The position numbers were made by a program, and so were the translations under genes. Of a stretch of 64,000 bases of DNA, positions 47,817 to 56,558 are shown piece after piece. The notes beneath the pieces are model-generated. The model searched no databases. It saw only the letters and a program-made list of their open reading frames with translations, and was not told the origin of the DNA. The stretch comes from Kiloniellaceae bacterium (GTDB lineage: Bacteria; Pseudomonadota; Alphaproteobacteria; Kiloniellales; Kiloniellaceae), in NCBI GenBank assembly GCA_021776195.1, contig JAJFGK010000051.1:18229-82228 (forward strand), given 5' to 3'. Within the stretch, counting starts at the first letter, position 1. The number at the start of each line of letters is the position of its first letter.

Positions 47817-48124
47817 CGCTCTTGGCCTTCGGTAGGCTTGGCAGCGTCGAGAAAATCGCGAAGTCCGCGCATTTCCGCGCCGCCGGGCTCGTCCTCGTCG
47901 TAGCATTCGGGGTGCTGGTAAGCCTCGATCTCGACCTTGAGGTTGGCCATGATGTCCAGCGCGTGACCGAACCCGCCAGCCTTGGTGATGCGCTTCAGCT
48001 CGTCTGTCGGTATGCCCTCGCAGGCCCGGAAGACAGCGACGATTCGTTCGCAATCATCCTCGGTTTTTTTCTTCGCGCGGAGCATGACTTCTCGCATGGT
48101 AGCAACGGTCTCTTGCTCAGGCAT
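47813..48124 (-). CDS. Small helical phage protein
   Basis: 103 residues; ATG 48124 follows AGAGGAGAGAGACG. Helical, acidic: TVATMREVMLRAKKKTEDDCERIVAVFRACEGIPTDELKRITKAGGFGHALDIMANLKVEIEAYQHPE. ATGA overlap with the downstream gene. Function unknown. Confidence 0.66.
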   Translation of the reverse strand: MPEQETVATMREVMLRAKKKTEDDCERIVAVFRACEGIPTDELKRITKAGGFGHALDIMANLKVEIEAYQHPECYDEDEPGGAEMRGLRDFLDAAKPTEGQER

Positions 48125-48137
48125 CGTCTCTCTCCTC

Positions 48138-48437
48138 TCAGGCTGGCCGCCACACACGGCATCGCATCCACTTGTTCTTGAGCGAGTTCCAGGCTTCGCG
48201 GCTCAGGCTGATGGTTTCGGCCATGTCGCCGTTGCTGGTCATGAGGTCCGCCCAGAAGTCCCCGGTTTCTCCGACGGGGCCGACTGGCCCGGATATGCGG
48301 GCTCGGTTAAGGACCGTTCGGATAGCCTGCGCTCCCTTGGTGAAATGGACTTCCTCGCAAAGGACGAGCTGGTCCTTGCTCGTGACCTTGCAGAGCCGCA
48401 GGCCGGTCACCTCGTCTGGAATATCGAGGGCGCTCAT
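48138..48437 (-). CDS. Small phage hypothetical protein
   Basis: 99 residues. DIPDEVTGLRLCKVTSKDQLVLCEEVHFTKGAQAIRTVLNRARISGPVGPVGETGDFWADLM then a helical, basic end. ATGA overlap with the ASCH gene upstream. No family recognised. Confidence 0.66.
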   Translation of the reverse strand: MSALDIPDEVTGLRLCKVTSKDQLVLCEEVHFTKGAQAIRTVLNRARISGPVGPVGETGDFWADLMTSNGDMAETISLSREAWNSLKNKWMRCRVWRPA

Positions 48438-48880
48438 CGGTCCTCGCCCTGCTCTTGCCGCGCGATCTGTTCGTGGATCTCGTCGGGCACCCGGAAGAAG
48501 CCGAGCATTCCCTTGTACGGAATCGGTCTGATCGGCCGCGCGTCCTCGATCACGAATCCGTAGGGGCCGGAGAACCAGGGGCTCGGGTGTTCGGTGACGC
48601 AGTCCACGATGGTGGCTGTCCCCACGATGGCGCCCAGGTGCCCATGTTCGTGGTAATGGTCCTCCATGCGCCTGTGATCGTCTTCGAGATCGCCGACCCG
48701 TCCGACGACAATGGCCACGTCGTCCTTCTCCTCACGCTTGCCGGCGTGGATCAGGACCGGGCCGCGGTACGTCAAGCCGGGGTTCCAGGATTCCCAGTCG
48801 CGGTTCTCGACCGGCTTGTAGCCGTAGCAAATCGCCCAGGCCCAGGGCTGGCGGATGCTGAAGGCGCGGGGCTGGGTCAT
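48434..48880 (-). CDS. ASCH-domain protein
   Basis: 148 residues. AFSIRQPWAWAICYGYKPVENRDWE, YRGPVLIHAGKRE, LGAIVGTATIVDCV and GPYGFVIEDARPIRPIPYKGMLGFFRV are the ordered motifs of ASCH domains (PUA-like fold), which bind RNA or modified nucleotides and are frequent in phages and mobile elements. Possible roles: RNA binding in translation control or recognition of modified bases. In the middle of the minus operon. Confidence 0.82.
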   Translation of the reverse strand: MTQPRAFSIRQPWAWAICYGYKPVENRDWESWNPGLTYRGPVLIHAGKREEKDDVAIVVGRVGDLEDDHRRMEDHYHEHGHLGAIVGTATIVDCVTEHPSPWFSGPYGFVIEDARPIRPIPYKGMLGFFRVPDEIHEQIARQEQGEDR

Positions 48881-49182
48881 GCCGATTCCTCCTCGTCATC
48901 GTGGCCAATGGGAATGTATTCGATCCGATAGCCTTTCTTTTCGATGAGCGCCTTGACGATCATCTCGCAGAGATAGCCGTCGGCGGCCTCCACGAGCTCG
49001 CGGCTGCAAAAAGCCGCGACCGTCGCGCCGGACAGCGACATGCGCGCGAGATATTCCTGGGTTTCGTAGAGGTCGCTGCCTTGAGGGCAGGCTTGGTCGA
49101 AAGTCTGCACGGAGGCGCAGACTCGGCCTGCCGGCGAGATCAAGAGGGCGACGACGCCCTTGGGCGGAGTGGCCTCGGTCAT
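48877..49182 (-). CDS. Small phage hypothetical protein
   Basis: 101 residues. KGVVALLISPAGRVCASVQTFDQACPQGSDLYETQEYLARMSLSGATVAAFCSRELVEAADGYLCEMIVKALIEKKGYRIEYIPIG. Alpha/beta-looking with acidic C-terminus. ATGA overlap with the ASCH gene. Function unknown. Confidence 0.66.
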   Translation of the reverse strand: MTEATPPKGVVALLISPAGRVCASVQTFDQACPQGSDLYETQEYLARMSLSGATVAAFCSRELVEAADGYLCEMIVKALIEKKGYRIEYIPIGHDDEEESA

Positions 49183-49219
49183 GGCGTCCTCTCGCTCTCA
49201 GGGGTGGTGGCCTTGGCGA

Positions 49220-49549
49220 TCATGGTGCATGCCTGCCTTGGCCACCGCATTTCCAGCACTTGGACAGTGAGTAATGTGCCGGGCCATCAATGCGTTCGGT
49301 TCCGCTGCCGTTGCAAAGCCGGCAGTGGACCTTGTCCCGCTCCTTCTCCAGTGTCTTTTTTGTCTCTTGAAGTTCGATCTCTGCAGGAGATGGCCCTGAC
49401 GGTGTGGGCTCGACCATGTCCCAGTTTTCGTGCATTCCCTGAGCGTCAGCGGCTACAGCACGCACTTGCTCGACTGTGGCCTCAACCCCGTGCTCCTGGA
49501 ATGAGTCGGCAATCATTTCGCTCCAAAGGTCTAGTCGCCAGTCGGTCAT
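49220..49549 (-). CDS. Protein with a DnaJ-type zinc knuckle
   Basis: 109 residues; ATG 49549 follows GAGGATGAAACG. Helical N-part (DWRLDLWSEMIADSFQEHGVEATVEQVRAVAADAQGMHENWDM), coiled coil (EIELQETKKTLEKERDKV), then CRLCNGSG and CWKCGGQG, the CxxCxGxG pair of DnaJ-like zinc fingers. This combination is common in small phage proteins. Confidence 0.7.
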   Translation of the reverse strand: MTDWRLDLWSEMIADSFQEHGVEATVEQVRAVAADAQGMHENWDMVEPTPSGPSPAEIELQETKKTLEKERDKVHCRLCNGSGTERIDGPAHYSLSKCWKCGGQGRHAP

Positions 49550-49584
49550 CGTTTCATCCTCTATGGCTGGCCGAACGGGTGGGG

Positions 49585-49890
49585 TCAGAACCCGGCTGGT
49601 GAAAAAGGTTGGTCGCCAAACTCCAGACCTTCGCACGTGGGGTTGAGGTAGATCGTTGCGGTGAGGGTGGACGGGCTGTTGACACAGTAAATCTGGCACC
49701 CCGGCAGGTCTCCGAGACGCCAGTTTACGAATCGGTCAAATCTCCACTTCTTGCGACCGATCAGTTCCTCGAAGCACAAAAAGTTTGCATAGCCACCCTC
49801 AAATCTCACGTGGTTGAACACCGTAGGCTCGCCATCGGGGAAGGTGACGCCAAGGCGCTTGAGTTCGTCGACGATCTCCTGGGCCGTCAT
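49585..49890 (-). CDS. First gene of the minus operon, unknown
   Basis: 101 residues. TAQEIVDELKRLGVTFPDGEPTVFNHVRFEGGYANFLCFEELIGRKKWRFDRFVNWRLGDLPGCQIYCVNSPSTLTATIYL; beta-rich with several aromatics. Promoter must lie in 49891-50020, between it and the attachment site; I see no clear -35/-10 pair there. Confidence 0.65.
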   Translation of the reverse strand: MTAQEIVDELKRLGVTFPDGEPTVFNHVRFEGGYANFLCFEELIGRKKWRFDRFVNWRLGDLPGCQIYCVNSPSTLTATIYLNPTCEGLEFGDQPFSPAGF

Positions 49891-50020
49891 GAGGCCACCC
49901 GAACGGTATCCGCAAGGTATCCGGTCCAGAATGAGGCCAAGCCCATCCGTTCCTGGTCGCTGCGGGTTGTGGAAAGTGAGGTTGAGCAGGCTCTTAGGCG
50001 CTCGGAGTCATCAAAGCCCG

Positions 50021-50068
50021 ACGTTCGGGACGTAGGGGCCGGAGGTTCGAATCCTCTCTCCCCGACCA
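50021..50068 (+). other. Prophage attachment site: 3' half of tRNA-Pro(CGG)
   Basis: From the anticodon loop TTCGGGA (anticodon CGG at 50026-50028) through CGTAG, variable loop, T arm (GGAGG-TTCGAAT-CCTCT) to CTCCCCGACCA. No matching 5' acceptor (CGGGGAG) or D arm precedes it, and the 5' anticodon stem keeps only its last three pairs cleanly, so identity starts near 50021. This is the attR-type remnant; the intact gene should sit at the left prophage end. Confidence 0.85.
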
Positions 50069-50079
50069 GGTTTCTCAAG

Positions 50080-50107
50080 GGGCCGGCGAGACGATCGCCG
50101 GCCCTTT
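50080..50107 (+). terminator. tRNA-Pro transcription terminator
   Basis: GGGCCGGCGA-GACGA-TCGCCGGCCC perfect stem followed by TTTGGTCTTTT. Chromosomal side of the junction; would terminate the restored tRNA transcript in the uninfected chromosome. Confidence 0.88.
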
Positions 50108-50184
50108 GGTCTTTTCGGCCTTTTTTTGCACCGAAGGGCTGATTTGCGGTACAGTCATGGCGGTCAATCGAGGGAGGACCGTGG

Positions 50185-50892
50185 GTGCGCCTGTTACTCC
50201 TGATATCGGCACTGGCGATGGCACTGGTCCTGGGCCAGCCGTCCCGCGGCCTGGCCGGCGGTACCGATATCAATATGGTGGTGGCCTTCGACCGGTCGGA
50301 ATCGATCGACGAGGAGGACCGCAAGGCCCAGGTCAGGGGCCTGATCTATGCCTTGACCGACCCCGCCGTGCTGCAGGCGATCGAGTCCGGCAGTATCGGC
50401 GAGATCGGCCTGTCGGTGGTGACCTGGTCGAGTTTTAACCGCACCGGCGTGCTGCTGCCCTGGACCATCATCGGCGGCAAGGAAGACGCCGAACGGGCGG
50501 GGGCCTGGATGCTGGCCGGCGAGGCCGAAGCCAATCAGGTCCAGCACGGCAAGCAGACCGACATCGGGCTTGGTATCCGCACCGCCGTCGACCAGTTGGC
50601 CGTGGCGCCCTGGTTCGGGGCCAAGCAGGTGATCAACCTGGTCGCCGACGGCGTCTCCAATATCGGCCATGTCGCGATGGTCGATCGCGACCGGGCGGTC
50701 GGCCAGGGTATTACCGTCAACGGCCTGGTCCAGGGCCGCGGCAATGCGATCGAGGCGCTGCGGCGCTATTTTCGCCGTGAGGTCATCGGCGGCCCCTCGG
50801 CCTTCGTCGAGAGCGCCACCACGAACGACGACTTCGCCGACGCCATGCTGCGCAAGATGCAGTTGGAAATCGCTCTGCTGAACCGCTTCTAG
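50185..50892 (+). CDS. DUF1194 secreted vWA-like protein
   Basis: 235 residues from GTG 50185. Signal peptide RLLLLISALAMALVLGQPSRGLAGG. NMVVAFDRSESIDEEDRKAQVRGLIYALTDPAVLQAIESGSIGEIGLSVVTWSS is the DUF1194 core, related to von Willebrand A domains with a D-x-S-x-S-like metal site (here DRSES), and LVADGVSNIG a second landmark. First chromosomal gene after the prophage; its end overlaps the convergent caspase-like gene by four bases. Confidence 0.85.
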   Translation: MRLLLLISALAMALVLGQPSRGLAGGTDINMVVAFDRSESIDEEDRKAQVRGLIYALTDPAVLQAIESGSIGEIGLSVVTWSSFNRTGVLLPWTIIGGKEDAERAGAWMLAGEAEANQVQHGKQTDIGLGIRTAVDQLAVAPWFGAKQVINLVADGVSNIGHVAMVDRDRAVGQGITVNGLVQGRGNAIEALRRYFRREVIGGPSAFVESATTNDDFADAMLRKMQLEIALLNRF

Positions 50893-53312
50893 TTCAGCGT
50901 CAGCGCAACGCGAAAGCCGTTGCCCGAATAGGCGACGTTGGCGTCGTAGAAGTGGCGCGCCGCCGAACGCAGGCTGGCGGCGCCATTGCGCCAGGACCCG
51001 CCGCGCAGGACCCGCTGGCGGCAGTCGGCGCCGACCCGTGCCTTGCCGTCGCTGGCGGCACCTTCATAGTTGTCGAGCCAGCAGTCGGCGACCCACTCGG
51101 CGACGCCGCCTGACATGTCATGCAGGCCGAAGGGGTTGGCGGCGTACTGGCCCGGCGTCCGGGGCCGCTTGCGGTCGTAGGGACCGCCGCAGTCCTTGCA
51201 GTTGGCGCGGCCGTCGCCGACCTTGTCGCCCCACCAATAGGCCGTCGTGGTGCCGCCGCGCGCGGCGTACTCCCATTCGGCCTCGCTGGGAAAGCGATAG
51301 GACCGGCCGGTCTTCTTGCGCAGCCAGGAAATATAGGACGTGGCATCGCCATGGCTGACATAGCGGACCGGCTCCAGGTCGCCGGCCGCGGCGAGCTTCG
51401 GGTGCAGGTCGCAGGCGCCCTCGGAAACGCAGAGCCGCCATTCCCCGACGCTGACCTCGAAGCGGCCGATGGCGAAGGGCTTGGCAAGGGTCACCCGGTG
51501 CGCCGGGCGCTCGGCCAGGTCGCCCCCGCTGGTGCCCATGCGAAAGGCCCCGGCGGGCAGCGGCACCATCTCGGGGCAGCCCTCGCAGTCCTGGAAGACG
51601 CCAGCGGCGGGGGCGGGAAAGATGCCGACCGCGGGCTGCAGGTTGTCGCTCGCCGTCGCTTGCGGCACCGGCTCGGGCGCCTTGGGCAGGGCGGCCTGCT
51701 GGGCCGGCGGCTCGGGTGCCGGCTGGGTTGCCTGTTTGGACGCGGGGTCCTGAGCCAGGGGCTCGACCAGCTCGCCGAAGACATAGGCTGTCTTGCCGCT
51801 GCCGGTGATCAGCCGATACCAGCCGTCCAACTCACCGGTCACCAGCAGGGTCGCGCCCTTTTTCAAGCGTCCGGTGCGCCGACCCGACGCCGAAGGGGCA
51901 TCGCGCAGGTTGGCGGTGGTCTTGGCGATGAAGATCTCGTCCATTTCCTCGACCTTGGGGCCGGTGGCGAGGGCGGCAAGGGTCTCGAGGTTTTGCTCGG
52001 GCGCGGGCTCGGCCGCAGGTTCGATCTTGGGCTCGGGCGCGGTTTCGGTCACAGGCTCCGGCGCCGTCTTTGGCTCCGGTTCCGTCTTTGGCTCCGGATC
52101 CGGGGCGAGCGCGGCGACGGTCTGCTCGGTTGCCTGCACCTGTGTTTCTGGTTCCGGCTCGGGTTCGGCGGTCGCTGCCGGCTCGGGCGTGGCGACCTTG
52201 GCGCTCTGAGCGACCTCGACCTCTGGTGCGCCCTGAGCGCTATCGCCGCCCATCTTCGACTGGTAGCGGGCGATCCGGGCCTGGGCCAGGGGGGCGAAGG
52301 CGCCCTCGGGAAAGGAGATCAGGTAGGCCTCGAAGTCGGCCGGGTCGGTGCTGTCCTTGATGGTGTCCCAGAAAGCCAGCTCGAAGGCCTGGTCGGGGCG
52401 CGCGTCCCGGGTCGTGGTGGTCTGCTCCGCCGCCGGCGCTTCGGCGACCACCTCGGCCGTGGCCGGAACCGGAGTCTCGCTGGCAAAGGAGAAGTCCCGG
52501 ATCATCGAGGAGGCTTCCCAAGGTATCTGTGCCTGCCCGGTCTGGCGGCTGACCGCGGCGCGGGTCCGCTTGAAGACGTCCTCGATGCGCAGACCCGGAA
52601 CGGTCATGGCGCGCAGCAGCTCGCCGGTGTAGACGCCATTCTCGCCGTTGCCGTCGATTGCCACGCCACCGGGCGAGGCGGCGTAGGCGACCAGGAAATC
52701 GGTCGGCGCGTCGACCAGCGCCAGGCCGGCGCCGGAGCCGCCGTAGCGGGTGGCGAAGGGATTGTTGCGGCAGGCATCCAGGATGACGATATTGGTGCGG
52801 TTGGGGCGCGGCTGGCCCATCTGCTCCAGCACGGCGTCGAGGGCGATGGCCTCGAAGCGCACCGAGGCCTCCGAGGTGATGCTCTCATCGGTCGGCACCA
52901 GATAGTTGGTGCCGCGAACCTGAATGCCATGGCCGGCATAATAGAACAGGCCGGTCCCGCCGTCGGCGAGCCTCTCGCCGAATTCCAGGATCGCTGTCTG
53001 CAGTTCACGGTGCTTGGCGTCTTCAAGGTGGATGACCTCGAAGCCGAGTTGCTTCAAGGTCTTGGTCATGGCGCGGGCATCGTTCACCGGATTGCCCAGC
53101 GGCGCATAGCCGTAGGCGGCGTTGCCGACCACCAACGCGATGCGGTACTCCTGCGCCCCGACAAGGCTGATGCCACGGGTGATCGAGACTTCGTCGCTGG
53201 CCGCCGCGGCAACCCGTGAGCCGGGCCCGGCGATCAGGTCCAAGAGCAGCGCGAGTACCACCGTTGCAAGAACGATGGCCAAGCGGCGGGGAGGGGACAC
53301 AGCCAGCCTCAT
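50889..53312 (-). CDS. Caspase-like peptidase fused to SH3 and FGE-sulfatase domains
   Basis: 807 residues. Signal/anchor at 8-38. Caspase-like C14 domain ~56-275 with the dyad His128 (YYAGHG) and Cys181 (LDACRNNP). A Pro/Glu/Ala-rich linker (~290-450) follows, then a bacterial SH3 region (IAKTTANLRDAPSASGRRTGRLKKGATLLVTGELDGWYRL) and a C-terminal formylglycine-generating-enzyme-like domain ~575-807 (MVPLPAGAFRMG ... YRFPSEAEWEYAARGG ... VLRGGSWRNGAASLRSAAR). Probably periplasmic. In such fusions the FGE-like part may bind rather than oxidise substrates. Confidence 0.88.
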   Translation of the reverse strand: MRLAVSPPRRLAIVLATVVLALLLDLIAGPGSRVAAAASDEVSITRGISLVGAQEYRIALVVGNAAYGYAPLGNPVNDARAMTKTLKQLGFEVIHLEDAKHRELQTAILEFGERLADGGTGLFYYAGHGIQVRGTNYLVPTDESITSEASVRFEAIALDAVLEQMGQPRPNRTNIVILDACRNNPFATRYGGSGAGLALVDAPTDFLVAYAASPGGVAIDGNGENGVYTGELLRAMTVPGLRIEDVFKRTRAAVSRQTGQAQIPWEASSMIRDFSFASETPVPATAEVVAEAPAAEQTTTTRDARPDQAFELAFWDTIKDSTDPADFEAYLISFPEGAFAPLAQARIARYQSKMGGDSAQGAPEVEVAQSAKVATPEPAATAEPEPEPETQVQATEQTVAALAPDPEPKTEPEPKTAPEPVTETAPEPKIEPAAEPAPEQNLETLAALATGPKVEEMDEIFIAKTTANLRDAPSASGRRTGRLKKGATLLVTGELDGWYRLITGSGKTAYVFGELVEPLAQDPASKQATQPAPEPPAQQAALPKAPEPVPQATASDNLQPAVGIFPAPAAGVFQDCEGCPEMVPLPAGAFRMGTSGGDLAERPAHRVTLAKPFAIGRFEVSVGEWRLCVSEGACDLHPKLAAAGDLEPVRYVSHGDATSYISWLRKKTGRSYRFPSEAEWEYAARGGTTTAYWWGDKVGDGRANCKDCGGPYDRKRPRTPGQYAANPFGLHDMSGGVAEWVADCWLDNYEGAASDGKARVGADCRQRVLRGGSWRNGAASLRSAARHFYDANVAYSGNGFRVALTLN

Positions 53313-53553
53313 TGTGTCTCCAGAGTCGCGGTCAGTTCGAGGTCAGTCATGAAAAAGCCAATTCGCCGACCATTGGTGCCAATTAACGCCGATTTTCCGG
53401 GGCATGCAATGCCTCGATAGCCGATCCAGACTAAAATATTGCTAATTTAGACAAGGGAATCAAAGCCTAGGGGTGGTATCTTCACCTTCCTGGCCAGAGC
53501 GGCCGTGTTCGGTCTCGATGACGCGGGGCCTAGGATAGGAATGGGGAGACAGC

Positions 53554-54321
53554 ATGGCCAATGAAACCGAGACCGTCCGCCGGGCGGCCATTGTCACCGG
53601 CGGTGCGCGGGGTATTGGCCGCGCCATCGCCGAACGGCTCGCCCGTGATGGCGTCCGGGTCGCCGTCGCGGATCTCGATGAAGCCGGTGCGGCCAGCGTG
53701 GCCGCGGGCATCGCGGCGGCGGGGGGCGAGGCCGTCGGGTTGCCCGTCGATGTCAAGGACCGGGCGGCGGTCGAGGAGATGGTCAAGGCCGAGCTGACGG
53801 CCTTTGGCCGGCTCGACATCATGGTCAGCAACGCCGGGATCATGGACCGCTGCGCCTTCCTGGAGATGACCGAGGATTTCTGGCACCGGGTCCTGGACAC
53901 CAACCTGACCGGCACGTTTCTCTGCGGTCAGGTGGCGGCAAATGCGATGATCGCCAGTGGCGCGGCAGGGCGGATCGTCAACGTCGCTTCCAACTCCGGC
54001 TATTTCGGCGGGCGCGGGCGCGGCGCCTACGGGGCGAGCAAGGCGGGACTGATGAACCTGACCCAGACCATGGCCATCGAGCTGGCCGAGCACGGCATCC
54101 TGGTCAATGCCGTGGCGCCGGGGCCGACCAAGACCGGCGATCACATCCCCGACGAGCTATGGCCCGGGGTGAAGGCGCGCATGCCCCTGGCGCGCTATGG
54201 GCGGCCCGAGGAGATTGCGGCCGTTGCCGCGTTTCTCGCCTCGGCGGACTGCAGCTTTGTCACCGGTCACATCTATGCCGCCGACGGTGGCTATACCGCG
54301 GCCGGGATCATGGAGAGTTAA
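53554..54321 (+). CDS. Short-chain dehydrogenase/reductase
   Basis: 255 residues. Cofactor motif TGGARGIG (15-22), Asp after beta2 (VADLDEAG) favouring NAD, NAG in SNAGIMD, catalytic YGASK, and a C-terminal GHIYAADGGYTAAG. Classical FabG-like SDR; substrate cannot be told. Begins ~240 bases from the divergent caspase-like gene, so promoters for both probably lie in 53313-53553. Confidence 0.88.
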   Translation: MANETETVRRAAIVTGGARGIGRAIAERLARDGVRVAVADLDEAGAASVAAGIAAAGGEAVGLPVDVKDRAAVEEMVKAELTAFGRLDIMVSNAGIMDRCAFLEMTEDFWHRVLDTNLTGTFLCGQVAANAMIASGAAGRIVNVASNSGYFGGRGRGAYGASKAGLMNLTQTMAIELAEHGILVNAVAPGPTKTGDHIPDELWPGVKARMPLARYGRPEEIAAVAAFLASADCSFVTGHIYAADGGYTAAGIMES

Positions 54322-54405
54322 CCCGGTTGTCTCGCGGATCTGTTATTCGCGCAAACCGGAGGGCTCTGCTAGTTTCCTCGCAACACCTAGAAACGGGAGG
54401 CCATC

Positions 54406-55269
54406 ATGATCCGCTTGCTGTCTTTTCTAACCGCCGCACTTCTCCTCGTCTCCGGCGCGGCCAGCCCGCCGGCTTCGGCCCAGAGCGACGTGAAGCGCGA
54501 GATCATCCCCATTGCCGGCGATCTCTACCGGTTCCAGAACCAGTTCCACTATTCGGTCTTCCTGGTTACGCCCGAGGGCGTGATCGCCACCGATCCGATC
54601 AACCCGGAGGCCGCGACCTGGCTCGAGGCCGAAATCCGGCAGCGCTTCGGCCAGGAGATCAAGTACCTGATCTACAGCCATGACCATGTCGATCACATCG
54701 CCGGCGGCGAGGTCTTCGCCGACACCGCGACGGTCATTGCCCATGAGAACGCGAAGCGCACGATCATCGGCGAGAAGCGCCCCACCGCGGTACCCGACAT
54801 CACCTTCAGCGACGCCCTGACCATCGAGCTGGGCGGCAAGACGGTAGAGCTTCAGAGCGTCGGGCGCGGTCATTCGGACAACATGATCGTGATGCGGTTC
54901 CCCGCCGAACGCGCGCTCTTCGCGGTCGATTTCATCTCGGTCAAGCGCGTGCCCTACAAGACCCTGAGCGATGCCTACTTTCCCGACTGGATCGAGGCCA
55001 TCCGCAAGGTCGAGGCCATGGACTTCGATATTCTCGTGCCGGGCCACGGGCCGATGGGCGTGAAGGCCGATGCGAGCGACCACAGGGCCTATATGGAAGA
55101 CCTTCAGGCCGCGGTTCTGGCGGCCGCCCGGGCCGGCCAGTCGCTCGAGGAGATGAAGGCCTCGATCACCCTGCCGGACTATGCCGACTGGGGCCAGTAC
55201 GAGGCCTGGCTGCCGCTCAACATCGAGGGCATGTACCGTCAGGTGAGCCTGCACCGGCGCGGGAACTGA
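54406..55269 (+). CDS. Secreted metallo-beta-lactamase-fold hydrolase
   Basis: 287 residues. Signal peptide MIRLLSFLTAALLLVSGAASPPASAQ. Zinc motif SHDHVDH at 91-97, followed by GRGHSDNM and PGHGPMG histidines. Resembles periplasmic MBL hydrolases of the quinoprotein-relay/SoxH-like type. A ribosome-binding site (CGGGAGG) precedes the ATG. Confidence 0.85.
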   Translation: MIRLLSFLTAALLLVSGAASPPASAQSDVKREIIPIAGDLYRFQNQFHYSVFLVTPEGVIATDPINPEAATWLEAEIRQRFGQEIKYLIYSHDHVDHIAGGEVFADTATVIAHENAKRTIIGEKRPTAVPDITFSDALTIELGGKTVELQSVGRGHSDNMIVMRFPAERALFAVDFISVKRVPYKTLSDAYFPDWIEAIRKVEAMDFDILVPGHGPMGVKADASDHRAYMEDLQAAVLAAARAGQSLEEMKASITLPDYADWGQYEAWLPLNIEGMYRQVSLHRRGN

Positions 55270-55374
55270 TCGGGCGCCTGTTGGCCGTGTGCATCCTTGC
55301 CCAGAAACGTCATCCCGGCCCCCCAGGGTCTGGATCTCGGGCCGGGATCTGGTGCCGAGATTTCTCTTGATAGA

Positions 55375-55412
55375 GATCTCGGATAAAGGCTGGCGCCTTT
55401 TCCTGGATGACG
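55375..55412 (+). repeat. REP-like intergenic repeat, copy 1
   Basis: GATCTCGGAT-AAAGGCTGGCGCC-TTTTCCTGGATGACG. Matches a second copy at 60032-60069 over ~38 bases with a shared GGCTGGCGCC core. It lies between the MBL gene and the convergent membrane-protein gene. Confidence 0.65.
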
Positions 55413-55425
55413 TCTGGAGATGCGC

Positions 55426-56502
55426 TTAGACCGTCAAGGTTTGCAACAGGGGCAAAGCGCCGGTCAGCATGGGGCTGAGGATGGCGAGCAGCCGTGGTAC
55501 CTGGCCGAAGACCAGGTCGCCGGAGCGCCCGCGCAGGCCGCGCCCGGGCGCCTCGGTTGGCTGGCCGCCGGATTCCGGCGCCGCCAGGGTCCGGCGACGC
55601 AGACTGTCGAGATGAAAGGCGGCGGGCAGGTAGGCCGCGGCCAGCATCAAGGTGAAGGTCGTCCCCCAGTAGAGGCCGATGCCCGAGGCGACATCGATCA
55701 GGCGCTCCTTGACCGCCGGGGCGGCGGCCAGGGCCGCAGGCCATTGCAGCCAAGCGCCCATGGAAAGCACCACCGCCATCAGCACCGCGGCCGCCACATA
55801 GAGCAGCACGCGCAGGCGATGGATCGCCTGGATCAGAGTCTCGGCCGCGGCGGTCCGGTCAGGTGTTGCGCCGGCGTGGCGGCGCCCGATGCCGAGCAGC
55901 AGGGCGGCGATGGCAAAGGCCGTGGCCAGCGTGGCGGAAAAGGAAAAGCTGTTGGTGATGCTCCGCGAGCTGCGGAAGTCGCAGAGCGTGAAGCTGCCGG
56001 CAAAGAGATCGCACAGACCCTTGCCGGCGGCCTCGGGACTGTCCAACGCGAGACCTATGGTGGGGGTCAGGATGCCGGCGACGGTGAGGTCGAAGGAGGC
56101 GTCGTTGCGGCTGACGGCGACCGAGGCGATCAGCGCCGCGACCACCAGGAGGGCATAAAACCAGGACCGCCGCTGCGCCTGCAAGGAGCGCTCGATGGAC
56201 CAGATCGCGATGAGAATCGCGCCGACCGATATGACGATCAGGATCAGAACCGAGGTTTGCCAGACCAGGCGTGCGCGCCGTTCGGCGGCGGTCAGGTTCC
56301 AGTTCTCGAAATTTCCCAGGAGCCCGTCCGCGGCGGCAAGGCCGACGTCGAAGGGGCCGTTGGTGATCTTGAAGACCAGGAGGCCGAGGGCGATGATCGC
56401 CAGCGGCCCGAGGACCGGCAGGAGCGGCCAGAGCGCTTCCAACCGGTTGCCGGCCCTCGAGTCGGCGTCTGGCGGCGGCGATGGACTGTCGGGGGAGGCC
56501 AT
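55426..56502 (-). CDS. Polytopic membrane protein of unknown function
   Basis: 358 residues, about six hydrophobic segments (around 27-45, 85-103, 117-133, 186-205, 234-255, 282-300). A soluble loop with VSRNDASFDLTVAGILTPTIGLALDSPEAAGKG and CDLFAGSFTLCDFRSSRS contains two Cys. No family recognised. Monocistronic between repeats and the dioxygenase gene. Confidence 0.72.
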   Translation of the reverse strand: MASPDSPSPPPDADSRAGNRLEALWPLLPVLGPLAIIALGLLVFKITNGPFDVGLAAADGLLGNFENWNLTAAERRARLVWQTSVLILIVISVGAILIAIWSIERSLQAQRRSWFYALLVVAALIASVAVSRNDASFDLTVAGILTPTIGLALDSPEAAGKGLCDLFAGSFTLCDFRSSRSITNSFSFSATLATAFAIAALLLGIGRRHAGATPDRTAAAETLIQAIHRLRVLLYVAAAVLMAVVLSMGAWLQWPAALAAAPAVKERLIDVASGIGLYWGTTFTLMLAAAYLPAAFHLDSLRRRTLAAPESGGQPTEAPGRGLRGRSGDLVFGQVPRLLAILSPMLTGALPLLQTLTV

Positions 56503-56558
56503 GGCGAGTTGTCACCCAAGTTCCGTGGCGGGTCGGACAGGCTGATTTTGTTCCGGTG

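Noticed and set aside
1..50068. Search for integrase, excisionase or CI-type repressor
   Set aside because: No tyrosine or serine recombinase signature and no clear HTH repressor seen; these are presumed left of the window rather than annotated on weak grounds.
51120..53219. 699-residue + strand frame opposite the caspase-like gene
   Set aside because: Antisense of a gene with recognisable caspase and FGE motifs; composition Gly/Arg/Leu noise.
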